The notes under the pieces are model-generated. The model did no database searches and had not been told where the DNA came from. It worked only from the letters and a program-made list of their open reading frames with translations. Positions 1 to 13,369 of a stretch of DNA of 64,000 nt are shown here, in pieces. Where the stretch lies: assembly GCA_018697195.1 (NCBI GenBank), contig CM031857.1:90108923-90172922 (forward strand), in the 5' to 3' direction. The position numbers were made by a program, and so were the translations under genes. Positions within the stretch are counted from its first letter, which is position 1. Each line of letters opens with the position of its first letter. This DNA comes from Certhia americana. Lineage: Eukaryota; Chordata; Aves; Passeriformes; Certhiidae.

Positions 1-2967
1 TGCATTCTTGGGCATTTTCCATGACTTAATATGAAAAGCAGTTGCCATATTGTACCACCCATTTTCCCTGACCATAGGACAGTAAATTGCTCTGGAAACT
101 CATACCAAATTAATGCTAGATTTTGCCCAAGTCAGTGTTAAAATCACTGCTTTGCTTTATCTAAGTATATGCTCATTAGCTGAAGGAAGGGAGCACAAGA
201 AAGCCAGGCAGAGTAACTAGGGTGGGGAGGATTTGGTCTGGCAGTGTCTGGTTATTCATATGAAGCAGAGAGTCGGTGAGTGCCCGAGGCACCTTCCAGC
301 CTCCACATTCCCCATCCTGGGGGCCAGACACTGTGCTGGGAGGGGAGCCAGCAGCTCAGGAGGTTGTCCCAAGGATATAGAGAATCACATCACTGCCTCA
401 ATACTGGCTGGTGCCTGAAGCAAAGCCACCTTAGACATTGCTGGATACTCCAGCAGCTGGTGAGGCAGCATCTCCCACCACCCATTCTGCACTGCCAGGC
501 AATTTCTGAGGTTCAGCACAAGCAGGAAGGGATGAAGCAGCCTGCAGCACTTTGGCCCAGCCCCAGGAGTGCTAGGATGGGGCTCGTGTATCAATTACAT
601 GGCCCCTTCCCTGTCATCCCCTCCCTCCCTGTGCCAACTCAGGCAGCAGCAGGTCAGTGTTTGAGGCCCCTGGGCAGTGCTGGGTCAGACACCAACCTGC
701 AGGCACCCACCAGCCCAGGCACAGACTGATCCCTGGGGGGCCCAGTCCAAAATTAGGACTGCTAAATGTGGGCACCCAAGCCTCCTCTGGGCTGTGGGGT
801 GGGGTGTGGGCAAGGACCACTGCCAGCATGGCTGTAGCTTGAGAAGGAGCTCCTCAGGTCAGCAAATTTTCTCACTGAATACTTCAGGTTCACACAGATG
901 CAGAGAAGCTTTTAGCATGCAGTGAGGAGAGGAAACTGCACTCTGGAACCCCTCTGCTGAAGTGTCCTGCTGATTTCAGTGCTGGTGAGGCTGGCAGCAG
1001 TGCAGACTGGTCCTGCAGCAGTGCAGACTGTTCTCACAGCTCTGCAGCCCGTGGCTGATGATGCCCAGCACTGCATCCTCCCTGTTCAGCACAGCCCTAG
1101 CAAGATGCAGGGATGCAAACTCGCTGGGTGATGGTGGCACAAGGGAGCTGCTGCTCCAGCCTGGCTCAGCTGGCCACAGCTCAGAAAGGGACACCCACCC
1201 AGCACCTCATTAGTCATGAACCACTCCTGGTAGATGGTTGTAAGGGATTTATTTTGTCATTAGTCTGATCTTGCTTTCTAAAGCTGACTTAGTTTCCAAA
1301 CTATATTCATTTTTGCACTTCCATTAATCTCCTTTGTTTGATAGACTAAATTAACTTTTTGAGGACAAATTAAATTTCTTTAACTTTCTTGTGATCAAAC
1401 AAATTATGGGGAAATTTTTTAAGTCAGTTATATTTTACTGAAATATCAGAATTATACTTGTGTGCATCTCTGTAATCCAAGCACCAGGGATTTTTTGGTT
1501 TTTTCTGAGGCGTCTGCTAATTTTTGTACTGAAGCCTTCCTACCACATCCCAGATGTTAATAAAATTGGAAATGAGCTGCACCAAGAATGCAAGGGAGAC
1601 AGAAAAAAACATGATGAGGGACGGTCCCTCATCTCAATAAAATCTGCCGCATTTCTCCAGGCAGTGTGTGAAATATAGCGGGCACATAATCCACAGGGCA
1701 ATAAAAGGCTGCCACATGCCTCCCCAGCACCCAGGGAGCTATCATTTTCAATTAGGAACAAAAGCCTCTGGCATGTGACAGCAGCAGCAGAGGAACTGAA
1801 CACAGTTAAGGCAAAATTTAGTTTCATTACGGCTTGATGCTGATTACAGTTTTTTCTTTGTTTTCTCACTGAGTCCCTCTGCCATCATATGGGGGGTAGT
1901 GTGGCAGTACTGGCTTCTCTACTGGCTGGAGCACAACCAGAAATGAGTCAAGGAGACCCTAAAATGATGTTTTTAACAGGACTGCAGTACAGACTTTTAT
2001 AGCAAAATGGGCTTTGGGCTTGATTTTAGATCCTTTAAGCCATCACTTTTCCTTAGGCCAAACTGTGATAATCATTTGAAAATCCATGCTTGGTGGCTGC
2101 TCCTTTGCTGACAGCTTCAAGTGCTCATAGGATGCAGCAGTAAGGTGGAGGAAGTCATGGTGCCAGGCATACCCCAAATAAAATTACAAATCAAAAAACA
2201 AATCAAATATATTAGTATATCTTTTATGTCTCACTTAAATCTCCATCATACCCAAATAAGTATAACTCGTTTTTTACCTCAGGTTTTCAGAAGCTAGTCG
2301 GTTACAACATTGCTTTCCATTTATTAAAGTACTTCTTATGTTTTTAAATTAATACATTCTGCAATCTAGTTCTATATAGTTCAATTTTTTAAGTGTGTCA
2401 AATTCATATCTTCTTCTCTTTGCCTTTTTCCAAATATGCATAAAGCCTTTTCAACACAGGTAGAGAGATGTGAGCTCAGATCAGCCTCTGCCACTGCCAT
2501 GCCTGACCCTGGCTGAGGCCACCCCATGCTTTTGCATGCTTTTCTTGGATTTGGTCTGGGCTCAGCTGAGGCACACAGGGGGAAATGGATTGGCTGGTAG
2601 GGCTGTTCCAGCCCTGGGGAATGCCCAGTGAGGGTGCAGCTCTGGCCCAAGGGCAAAGGGGCTGCCACAGAACTGTGAGTGCCAGCAGTGGGGCCACCCC
2701 TCTGCCACCAGACCCAGAGCCCCAACAAGGTCTGCAAGTAAGCCTATGGTTATTCTTTATCTGCTGGTGGGTCCTACTTCTGCACCATGGGCTCCTTCCC
2801 TCCCCATTTGGCCCATTTCTGTCCTCCATCCCCAGTGGTTCCAAAGCTGCTGCAACTCCAACCATTATCAAAGACCATGGGACCTGTGAAGCCTGTACAG
2901 ACACAGAGTAGACTAACACATCCACCAGAAACAAGGACAAAAGAGCTCCGGGCTGCTAATGTTTTTG
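1..2967. other. Intergenic sequence, no gene recognised
   Basis: Short open frames occur on both strands, but none has a recognisable domain, a convincing splice context or coding-like codon use. GC-richer, CA/TG-rich stretches (about 250-1,200 and 2,450-2,900) alternate with AT-rich stretches (1,230-1,450). Parts of 1,240-1,420 and 1,620-1,860 read like constrained non-coding DNA, with balanced composition and no repeat signature; this is an impression only. No exon of SH3RF3, which flanks SEPTIN10 on this side in mammals, was found. Confidence 0.5.
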
Positions 2968-3066
2968 TCCAGCTCTTGTGAAAATATCAGGGTAGAAAAA
3001 CATTAAATAAGTGCTCTTCCTGCTCTAATCTGCCATTTGGGGAATTACCATATTTTATGCATCCAG
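2968..3066 (+). repeat. Local direct duplication, copy 1
   Basis: The segment starting TCCAGCTCTTGTGAAAATAT and ending near TTTTATGCATCCAG recurs 274 bp downstream with only a few substitutions and one small indel (compare ATCAGGG with ATAAGGG, and AATAAGTG with AATAACTG). It matches no repeat family that I recognise. Confidence 0.85.
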
Positions 3067-3241
3067 TGCAAAGTGCTTTACCTCTGAAGCAATGCACAAA
3101 CTCACCCATGTAAAATTGCCCACAGCCCTGGCTCTTATCACCTACTCAATTTTTGTGCAAGCCTAAAGGGAGGTCCAGCCCTGAGACAGCAATTACCACA
3201 CTTATCCCGTATCTTACAAAATTACAGAAACTGGGTCTTTA

Positions 3242-3337
3242 TCCAGCTCTTGTGAAAATATAAGGGTAGAAAAACATTAAATAACTGCTCTTCCTGCTCT
3301 AATCTGCTATTTGGGGAATTATATTTTATGCATCCAG
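3242..3337 (+). repeat. Local direct duplication, copy 2
   Basis: Second copy of the unit at 2,968-3,066. Roughly 175 bp of unrelated sequence lies between the copies, so this is either a dispersed local duplication or a tandem duplication whose intervening part has diverged. Confidence 0.85.
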
Positions 3338-3472
3338 AGATTATATGCATTTATATACTATGGATAAGTGCTCATATTAGACCCAGAAAGATTATTTTCT
3401 AGCACTCCTGGTCACAGGGAAATGTCCTTGTTTCAGAGCTAAACATGAACAGAGATCCCAAGGCCCATGTGT

Positions 3473-3835
3473 ATCACAGAATCATAAAATATCCTGACCC
3501 AGAGGAATCATCAAATCCACCTCCTGGCCCCCATAGGACAGCCCCAGAGTGCTTCAAAATGTTGTCCAGATGCTTCTTGAACTCTGTCATGCTTGGTGCT
3601 GTGACCACTTCCCTGGGGAGTCTGTTCCAGTGCCCAACCAGCCTCTGAGTGAAGAACCTTTTCCTAATACCCAACCTAAACCTTCCCAGACACAATTTCA
3701 GACCATTCCCTCAGGTCCTGTCACTGTCACCAGAGAGAAAAGATCAATGCCTGCTCCTCTGCTTCCCCTTGTGAACAAGCTGCAGGAAGCTATGAGGTCT
3801 CACATCAGGCTGAACAGACTAAGTGACCTTAGCCA
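3473..3835 (-). mobile_element. CR1 LINE 3' fragment
   Basis: On the plus strand it begins ATCACAGAATCATAAAAT, the reverse complement of the usual CR1 3' end (..ATTCTGTGATTCT..). It continues with the diagnostic reverse-strand phrases CAGATGCTTCTTGAACTCTG, GTGCTGTGACCACTTCCC, GGGGAGTCTGTTCCAGTGCC and CTTTTCCTAATACCCAACCT. It is 5'-truncated, as most CR1 copies are. Open frames over it on both strands are fragments of the element and not genes. Confidence 0.9.
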
Positions 3836-3859
3836 GGAAAGAACAGGGAAGCAGGTTTA

Positions 3860-6800
3860 AATCCCAAGTTCATCCCCTCTTTCTCCATACTATAACTTAT
3901 TCCACTTTAAAATTTTAATCACATCAAAATAAACACTTTTGATAAGTGTTCCCTGCCTGGGCTGCTGCCATGCCACTAAATAAATACAGATAGTCTGGAA
4001 TCTCCAAGCACCAGCAAAGACTAAAAGCTCTCTCTGGTTGGTATCAACAGTTCCAGTAGAGCTGTCTATTCATTGCATCAGGGTTTCAGGCTGGGTCAGG
4101 AGGGGTTGGAGAGCCCCCACTCCTCAGGGATCCATCGGGGCTAGCCCAGCTTCTCACACCAGTGCATGCAGATGGCCCAACCCAAACACCCACCCAGGCA
4201 CCCAGAGCTGAGCCAGCTGTGCCACACTCAGCAGCAGGAGCACAAGCCACAGCCTCACACCCTCGGCTGTCAGACAAGCACCCACCGACTTGTCACTGCT
4301 CCATTCCTTCAGGGCACACAGCAGAGGAGCAGTCTAGTGGGGAGCACGTGTCCTGGCACACATCCAAGCTGATGTCAAGCTGATGTCTTCTCATTAGTCT
4401 TCATGGGAAATCACATGCTGCATTTGGAATTAATATGGAGCCAGGAGGTATTACAGCCACAAGTGAGCACAGAGGAATTGTACAAGGGGGCCTGAAAAGT
4501 TTACAAATCCTGCACAATATTTCTGAGGAAAATAATCAAACCCAGAGACATGTCATGGAAGAGGCACTCAGAAAGTAAGGGCTAATAAATATATGCCTAC
4601 AAAGCAAGAGATGAAGAATGAGCATGAGCATGTGTGAAAGAGACCAAACAGGAGCCTGGAAGAACTTTTCTCAATGGGAATTACACAGCACTAAAATCAT
4701 GGGGTCATATTGCAGTTTTAAGGACATTGAAATCCATATTTAATTTCTGCAATAGCATTGTCTGTGGGGAAGATGCAGAAATCCCTCCTGGCCCCCAGGC
4801 AAGAGCCTCTGCCTTGCTAAGATCCAGGGGCCACAGGCAGCTTCATCATGGCCACATGCCCCCAGAAAGGTGCCACCAACACTGCAGAGCTTCCTCCCTC
4901 CTGCTGCTTTCCTTTGGGTGCCATGGCACACAGTCCTGTGCTGCAGATGTGACAGACTGTGCAGCAGTGCATAAAAAAGTGGTGATTTGATAAATAATGA
5001 GCAAACCCTCCCAAGCAGGATTCAGCAAGCTCTTATGTTCAAAACCTCTGCAAAAGGATGGCAAATGTTACTTCTTGTCCATGCTGCATTTGCATGACAT
5101 GAACCAAAAGCTTGTGGTTAATCACCATGAGCCTGCACTGCATTCCCAGGGAAGAGTCCCATCCCTCCAGGGCAGATTGTACAGCTGCATCAGCCCTGCT
5201 GCCAGCACCTCCCTGGCAGGCTGCAGACCCTAAGGCAATGGGATAAGACCCTTATGACCTACAAATTAAATCACAGAGAAGCATGGAAAGAAAAAGCAAC
5301 CTGGTGCTGGAATGGGAATCAGAGAAAGAGACACAGATTATTTTTTTCTTTGCTAAAAGGCTCAAGTTTAATCCCCAGGTTTTTTTAAATTAGCCCAAAA
5401 ATAAAAATATTCTTTGAAAATCTGCCCATTCCCTCCTACCACCAGCTGAGCAATTGGGGCATTTATCTGAAGGGCAAAGAGGCAGTGACAGCCCTCATTT
5501 CTTCCTGAGTGAAGATAGACCAGTTCCATCAGGCTCTGAAGATGTTCCTCCAAGCAAGGCTGAGGCTCAGGCGTCCTGCAGACCACCTGGCATGAGCAGT
5601 GTCCCTTGCTGCCTAGACCAGATCCTGTTCACCCCAGAGCATCATCAGCATGCCCAAGGCATTAACACACAAGCCCTGAACAAATCCTCCCCAGCAGTTT
5701 GAAGGAGATAAACTTCATATGGCAGATGAGTGTTGATATCATGCTGACCCTCTCGTGCCAGAGAACAGAAGGTTTCATTGCTCACTTCAGAGGAGAAGTT
5801 TGTGCAGAATAAAATGAAATTACATATTTTATTTCATTGTGTTTTGTTCGGAAAGGAGAAGAAAAAGCTTTCTCTTCAGGGTTCTGTAGGAGCCAGGACT
5901 CTAGTCTGGCTTTTGACAGAAAGACAAAATACTAGTCCTGCCACTGCTGAATCTCAGCTGGTGAACTTTTCTTCCATCGTCTCTAACATTCACTGCAACA
6001 GAACTACTCCTGTCCTACTGCCCTCCTTAAGATGATCAGACATCACCCACTCCAACACCAAAAGAAGTCATGTCAGACATCCCAGATGGAAGTTCTTTCT
6101 TTTAAATAGGGAGTTTCCTGTTGTCTTACCTGGTTATAGCTGCATTTTTAATCTCTACTTTGATCTACTTCCAAACCCATCCTCAGACACCACAGGAAGC
6201 AGTGAGCATCTGCACAGTGCCTGACAGAGCCAAGGTGCCTTCCAGCTCCAGTGTCAACACAGCAGGACAGGGACATCAGCTGTGCAGTTTTAACTTTGAA
6301 GGGTATTTTTTGGAAGAAAACCACTGAGTATATTACCAAAGAGCATTCTTTTGAACTTAGCTAATGCACATTTTCAGCTTTAAGGCTGAGAACCTTCATC
6401 AGATTTAGTGAGCAAGCAGCTAAGATGAAAGGGGAAGAATATGTTGTTATGTCTAGAATTAAAAGAAAATAAAAATGTGTGATGATAAAATACACTGTTA
6501 AACTGGTTTAAATCAAAATAATCTCTTGCGTGTTTGACAACTAAGATGAGACAGAAAAATCTCAAGAGTCTTCCACATCCAAGTATTAGAACATACTTCA
6601 TCAAACTCTCCAACCTTGGGAAGGTCAGGATTTTCCTGACTATCATGCCACATCCACCCCAGCTGCTGTCCTCTCTGCCCCCAGGTTGCTCATGCTGAAA
6701 ACCTCATCCCTGCCAGAGAGCCTTTTACATCCCACGCGGCTGAATCCTTCCTGCCACTCCACTCTCACGGAGTACAAACTGCCCGAGGATTTCCATTCTG

Positions 6801-9800
6801 GCTGCTTCTAAGGAGTAAAATCCTGACAATCCTTTAATATTCGCTTTATAGAGTGGGGCTTTCACAGCTTTCCTTTGCTTGGGGGTTTGTTTTTATGCTT
6901 AAACATAATTTTTGGCTGGCAGCAGGACACAGATTCAGGAGCTCCATTCTCTCTGGGGTGATCAAATAGCACCCCTTGCCGGCAGCCTCCATAAAAAGAC
7001 CTTTAAAATACAAAGAGAAGAAATAAACCCAAAAATGTACCAAATAGAAGATCCAGAGAAACCCAGACTGACAGCAACCACAATATACCTTTCCTTCCTA
7101 ATTTCAAAGAGATTACATTTCCAAGACAATTGTAATACTTTTTTAAAAACAGACTTTCCTGCAAACAGATCTGGTTTTTCAAAAAACAGGAGCCTGAGTC
7201 TCGTATAGACTTTTTTTCTGTGAAGCTACATGATACCATTTTATTTGAAGAATCCTTTCAGTAAGGATTACATTTGCCATAGTTACAAGATTAGAGATAG
7301 TTTTGTAGTATTTGTGCAGTCTTGGTTGAATGCTGGCCAGAGTAAAATTAATTTTTTTGAAATCACACACGTCTGTAAATTCCTCTGCATGGGCTGCTTG
7401 CCATTTTTAGTACATTTCAACTCCATTTCATATCAAACAGGAAATACTTTCTTTTTTTCCTATACAGTTAAACTCACCGATGCACCTGCAACCTCCCAGG
7501 CTGCACAAGGCAGGGCTCAGCAACTTCTGCATGGGAGTTTTGTCTTTCTGTTAGAGGGCAGGGAATTTATTGCTTCAGGTATTACATTCTGAGATATGAC
7601 ATTTGTATTATTGCACCTTATAAAAATTATAAAGCTGTAAATAATCTTTTAGAAGCACATAGGGATTGTATGGGCTTTTTAAAAACATCCTATCCAGGCA
7701 AATTTCCAAACAAGGCTTTTAGCAACAGGCATATTAGATTTTATTTGCCCTCTTAAAGTGACAGCAATCTCAGCCAACTGTTTGCAGCAATTGTTAATTC
7801 ACAGCTTGCAATGCACTGTCTTTACTTTTTGATCCAGTAAATTCTGACAATATGCAAACTCCATTGTAACATCCCATAAAACTCTTGAGGAATACTCCTG
7901 ACCTTGCAGGCACAGAATGGCACATTCAAAACACACAACTGACATGCAAGCCCCTAATGGGGCAATCTGCTGTGCTACCCACCATAATTAAATATCACTT
8001 GCAATCACAGCAATACCCTCAGGTTACTGTGATCTTTAGTATCTGTGATCATATTTTCAATGACTGGATTCATAAACTGAACTATTTCTAGCCCCACCAA
8101 AGCCAGACCAGTGAGGTCAGGGATGAGCCTGAGGTCTGATTGAGACAGCAGCTTACAAAGGGCTTTCTGGCAAGCACCAGCTCCCAGGGCCAGAGTGCTG
8201 CCTTCCCAGAAACAGAAGCCTGGGATGGAGTTTGTTAAAAATGTTCCTTTTTTTTTTTTTTTTTTTTTTTAACTTCTGATGACTCCAGAGCCTCCAAGAA
8301 GTCACATATAAAACAACTGCCTTCCCAAAGATCCCTGTCACTCAGAAAGCCCTGCCCTGTAGGAAACTACAGGAAAAAAAAATCCACAAATTATTTCAGG
8401 TTGTGAAGAATTTTAAAACCAGCCCCTTGCTCTGCCAAACTTGGAGAAGGGATTTGAAGTGAACTTTCTTACATTTCAGACAATGAACTTGTCCGCCAGG
8501 CTAAAGAATTTTTGAGAAACTGTATTCATACTTTGTAATGAGCAAAATCTGACACTGAACTTGGAAATACATTTTGCTTTCACAATCAGTGCATGCTTTA
8601 CTGTCTCAATAAAGCTGGAGAAGGCCAGCAATATGGACTAACAACTCAGGATAAATTACATATCAGGGAAGTCTCCCCTCTGATGAGGACATACTCAAGA
8701 CACTTCAGGTCCACACCATGGACCATATTCCTTCAAGAAACCCAGTATGCTTTTGGAGATGTTAAACACATATGTGAGTTCTTCTCTAAAACTCAAGTGG
8801 CTGGGCAATCAAGATGCTACAGCATAAAGCATAAAGCATTGAAATTTTGTATTTAGGGAAACCAAGGTCTCATATAAACCTAACCCAAAGTAGTCAGAAT
8901 TCAGAATGCATTCTCTTTCTTACATAGATCACTTTCCACAAAAGCTCTTCTGTTTTATTTATTAGTCAAAACAACAGTAGGATTGAGATCCATGTACAAG
9001 TTTGAGGAGCAGAGGCCTGTGCTTTTCACCAGCAAAGGATGTTATCCCAAGTACCTAGTTCATCACAGATTTCCTGCAAGATTGTAACTACACGTTACAA
9101 ACTATGATGCATTTACTTCCATGGCTCATTTTCACTGAGTGGGTGCAAATTTTTAAAAAAAACCCCTAAATATACTTAAAAATCTGAGCTCTATCTACTG
9201 TGGATCTCATTTTCCAATGCAGTATCTTTTAACTTCTTAGTATATTTTGTGAGAATAAATACAATGAAGATTGAGAAGCAGTCAGAGGATGTTCTGACTG
9301 AATTTCCTAAGAGATTTTTTTTTTTCCTTTAAGAAGGTAGCATAGGCCAAAAGAAATTCTGTAACTTTGGAGACAAAATACACATGCCAATCTCAAACTC
9401 CACCAGGACAGGCAATGGGATTATTTCTCACATGTAGATATTCACACTGCACATTTGTACATTTTAAATTACTAGGGATATATATTGATTTGACCTTGGG
9501 GCAAAGCTTGGATATCATTCATCTGCTGTGAGCACAGCCATAAACCAGCACTGGTACTTTGCATTCCTCTGCACAGTGCATCAGTACTGCCTGCTGTGTT
9601 TCTAACCTGATATGCATTTTTCACTAGAGCCTGCAAAGTCAAATGAGTCCTGTCACGCCCCGTGATGTGATGAAGGTAACAAACATCTGAGGAAAGGCTG
9701 TGACAGAGTTCTGTGTGTCCTGTCTGCCTGGCTGCTCACACACCTTGTCAGCTGCATGGACCAAAATGTGCTGGGATCATTGTTTCCCCAGAAGCTCAAA

Positions 9801-10985
9801 GGACTGACCACCCTCACACTGACAGCACAAGTGGGAATGGAACTCAGTGTCTGCCTTTCCCCAGACTTACCAACAAAAGCAAAGTAGAAGCCATGAAAAA
9901 CAGCTATGTAGACAATAGCACCTTCTCATCACCTTTCTAAACACTCCAATTATTCTCTCTTCTCTCCGAAGGGGTAACTAATACCAGTCTGTTTCTTCTA
10001 AGCCGTGGGTGAAGGAGTTAACATCTTCCAGAGGAAGGAGCAGGTCCACATTTCCACTCTGTGAGGACAGAGGTGTAAAATCTGCAGAGAGCTCTGCCCT
10101 GCTGTCTCTTCTCAGCAGGAACAATCATCCCCCCAGAAGTATGTGGAGTAATGGAGTAGTGAAGATTTCGGACTCCCAATACAAGGGAATGCAGAAACCA
10201 CAGGCAGGCACCCAGACCAAGTGTTAAGCACTAAAATAGTGGATCAGGAATCACACAGCCCAAGAACCACTCTTAGCTAACCTCTGTCACCTGCTGTGTA
10301 GTGGTCTGTATATCCATAGACACCAGCAGGCATGAGATGCATCTCTCTGTGTACACTTACAAGAAACATATGGATTTGTATATGTGAATAGGAATATATC
10401 AAAATCCTTCACACTTGGATATAAAAATCAGAGAAAGACAAATTTCTGCTGGAAGCCAGAATTTAATTTTGAAATCAATGGTTTGCTGGTCTTCTCACTC
10501 ATGAAAATTGCACTTTTAAACTGTGATACATTGAAGTGCCCAGAGAGATTATTCCTTAATGACTGCAAGTAAAGGTACCCCAAAATAAAGAGATACTTAG
10601 TTTTGCCAAAAGACATTTGTTTAGCTCCATAAATACTCTTTTTGAGAAAGTCTAAAGTTCACAGGATGGTCACCCAGAAACCATCCTAATACATCTCACT
10701 TGTAGTTCTCAACAAGAAAAATATGCTATTTTCTCACACCTTTCTAGGAAGTAATTTTAAAAGATTTTGCTCAGAATGAGGTGCAATTTTACTCTTAGGT
10801 TTGAAAACTATAAAGACTGATTCCAGCATTTTAATGCCCTAGCACATAATCAACCACATCAGCTCAGAGCTCTCACTGCATTTATTTTTCTGTTGCCTTC
10901 AGTGCTTAGACTTTTGTTTCTACAGAAAACAAGTTAATATTTTCTCAATATTTGAAGAAAAAATAATATTCGTGATAAATGAGCT
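3860..10985. other. Intergenic sequence, no gene recognised
   Basis: The ORFs here are short and lack domain content. Visible structure is limited to an 11-bp tandem duplication (4,366-4,387, AAGCTGATGTC twice), an AGCATAA triplet repeat near 8,820-8,838, a T23 run (8,248-8,270) and a T-run near 9,318. No tRNA, snRNA or processed pseudogene was recognised. Confidence 0.5.
8248..8270 (+). repeat. Homopolymer T run (T23)
   Basis: Uninterrupted run of 23 T. No retrocopy body or target-site duplication was recognised on either side, so it is listed only as a simple repeat. Confidence 0.95.
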
Positions 10986-10986
10986 A

Positions 10987-11050
10987 GAGAATTATGGGAC
11001 TGCGGATGTTGGAAGGGGCCTCTGGGGCTCACCTACTCCAAAGCCCCGAC
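10987..11050 (-). mobile_element. Short CR1-like 3' fragment
   Basis: The phrases ATGGGACTGCGGATGTTGGAAGGGGCCTC and CTCACCTACTCCAAAGCCCC resemble a degraded antisense CR1 3' end (the usual '..gttggaaggggcctctggaggtcatctagtccaaccccc..' form). It is short and diverged, so the family call is tentative. Confidence 0.55.
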
Positions 11051-11506
11051 AAAAGGAGGTTTAACTCGAAAGGGCTGTTCAGGGCCAGTGACACAGCTGC
11101 TCAGAGCCACGGTTCCTGTCCCCAAAAGCAAAAGCCGTGTGCTTCGAGCGCACCCTAGTGAAGATCCTGTTGAAGCTTTTTTTGACTGGTTTAAAATCCT
11201 GCAAATTTCTATATTTAACTATCACTGCTTTCATTCCTTGATTCCGGGGTCTGGATTTTTAAAAATACTTTTATTAAAGATAACGTGGAGATGTAGATGC
11301 CTCAGTACTTCATAAAAATCCAGCTGGGTATTTTAGCCATCCATGAATTACACTAAATTACTTTTTGCAGTGATTCACTGAATGTGAATTGCAGAAGTCT
11401 TCACAAAGGTCTTGGAAAATTATTCATTTTTCTTTTTAGTATTTTTCTTTCTATATAAATATTATGTTGCTGTTGTTACAAGAGGCTTGTGTTTCCATAA
11501 GTTAAA

Positions 11507-11830
11507 ATCATAGAATCACAGAATATCTCAAGTTGGAAGGGACCCCATAAGGATCGAGCCCAAGTTCTGCTCCTTGCAGGACTACCTAAAATTAAACCAT
11601 ATGACTAAGAGCATATTCCAGATGCTTCTTGAATTCTGACAGGCTTGGTGCTGTAACCACTGTCCTGGGGAGCCTGTTCCAACCATCCTCCCAGTGAAAA
11701 GTCTTTTCCTAATGTTCAATCTGAACTTCCTCTGAATTTCTGGCTCTTACTCCTGTTAATTTCCATCAGCTGGGGACTGAACAGCTCTATTGCCTATCCA
11801 GATGTCTCCTCTCTATCCCAGAGGGAGTCC
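11507..11830 (-). mobile_element. CR1 LINE 3' fragment
   Basis: Starts with ATCATAGAATCACAGAATAT, followed by TTGGAAGGGACCCCATAAGG, CCAGATGCTTCTTGAATTCT, GGCTTGGTGCTGTAACCACT, GGGGAGCCTGTTCCAACC and CTTTTCCTAATGTTCAATCT. This is the classic antisense CR1 tail on the plus strand. The right edge fades out around 11,830-11,870. Confidence 0.92.
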
Positions 11831-11869
11831 ACAGCTTCCCAAATTTAGAATCATCAGTAAACTTCTTTA

Positions 11870-13240
11870 ATGTATATTTAACTCCTATGTATGGTTCATT
11901 TCCAAAACATTAAAGAGCGCTGACACTGAAAGTGAGCTGTGGGGTGACTGACAGCCAGCTCGATGTAACCCCGTTTACTGCATCTCTTTGAGCCCAACTG
12001 GTCAGCCAGATCTAAGATAAAACTCCTTACTCTCTGTGTCTTGTTACTGGAAAAGTAACTTAAAAGAAATAGTTATACAAAATATATATAGAAAATAACC
12101 TTAAGAAAAGGATTCAAAAAAAATAAAGCCTTCAGATTGGTAAAGGGTGCAAACAATCTTGCAGCAGCCAGTTGCAGAAGGTACCATAACAACAATCAAA
12201 AAGTGGTCCTGAAACCATTTCACATGCAGGATAAACCTCTCTGAAGTGTTCAACTGAAAAGCACTTGGCTAAGATAAACCACAAGGAGATATATATGTTT
12301 TCATTTACCATGACTATTAATTCTCCACTTCCAGACAATATTGTTAGTTGGTCCTTTATTAATTTGAATTACATTTGACTCAGGCTGTGATGTGCACTTG
12401 TGCTCTTACCTGGTATCTCATCTTTGGGCAAACTTACAAAATAACAGTAGAATTTCCCACACTTACAGACAATTCTCCACTGTTTAAATGAAAATAGGGA
12501 AACAAAAAGGAAAACCCACCAGCTCTCTTTGTGCTCCAAGTGAACCCCCCCTTTGACTGTCACCTGTTCCAAAGATCTGCACAGGTGCCTGCACCAGTTT
12601 TGTTTTGCTGCTGAATCCTGCAGGGCCAGCATGTGCAAGTTCACAGAAACCCATCTGACCAAGACGTGGTACCACATGTCCCTATTCATGGTTTCCAGCT
12701 GTCAAAGCACAGCACATCCGCTAGCACTGGCCAGGCACAGAGCTATCTAGGTCAAAGAGTACTTAACTATTCTCAGTCTTTGTTCTCAGCAAAGTGGCCA
12801 GACTACAGACAGCTAAATCTGTCTTTTGATGCAGTTTTGTAACACTCATCAAGAGCTGTGCTTGAGCTAACTAATATCAGCAGCTGGGATAGCACACTGG
12901 GAGATAACTGAGTGCTAACAATATGCACCATTCAATTATTGTTACATTCTGTTCAAGATCACTTGATAACATGTCCAAATCACATTTTAAAAAATATCTT
13001 TTTCTTTCCATTTGGCTGTTACCTCCCTTAAGAAAGGCATATCCCTTCTTTCTAATCCAACAAATGCAAATGGCCCAGTCAATGGTACAAAGTCAAACAA
13101 AAGTCTCATTAAGCTACATTTTGGTCAGGAAGGAGCAATCACAGGGCATGGCTCTGCCCCATTTTCTTCTCTTGAACAAAGTCATATATTGGCTGAGTAT
13201 GTGGGCTAAATGAGTGTCTCCTCTTAACCCTTTACTCCTA
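11870..13240. other. Intergenic sequence, no gene recognised
   Basis: AT-rich sequence with only short open frames in all six frames. No repeat family, RNA gene or exon was recognised. Confidence 0.5.
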
Positions 13241-13369
13241 TGTTACAGCCTGTTCTGTCTGCAGAGATGATTGAATTAGCAGTTTGACCCTTTCCTGATC
13301 AATGAAGGGTTTATGTCCCATTATGTATTCCTTCTCACTGCTACTGAAGGAAAACAGTCTTCTATGTAC

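Noticed and set aside
1540..1869. 109-codon minus-strand ORF
   Set aside because: No domain and no splice or start support; the sequence reads better as non-coding.
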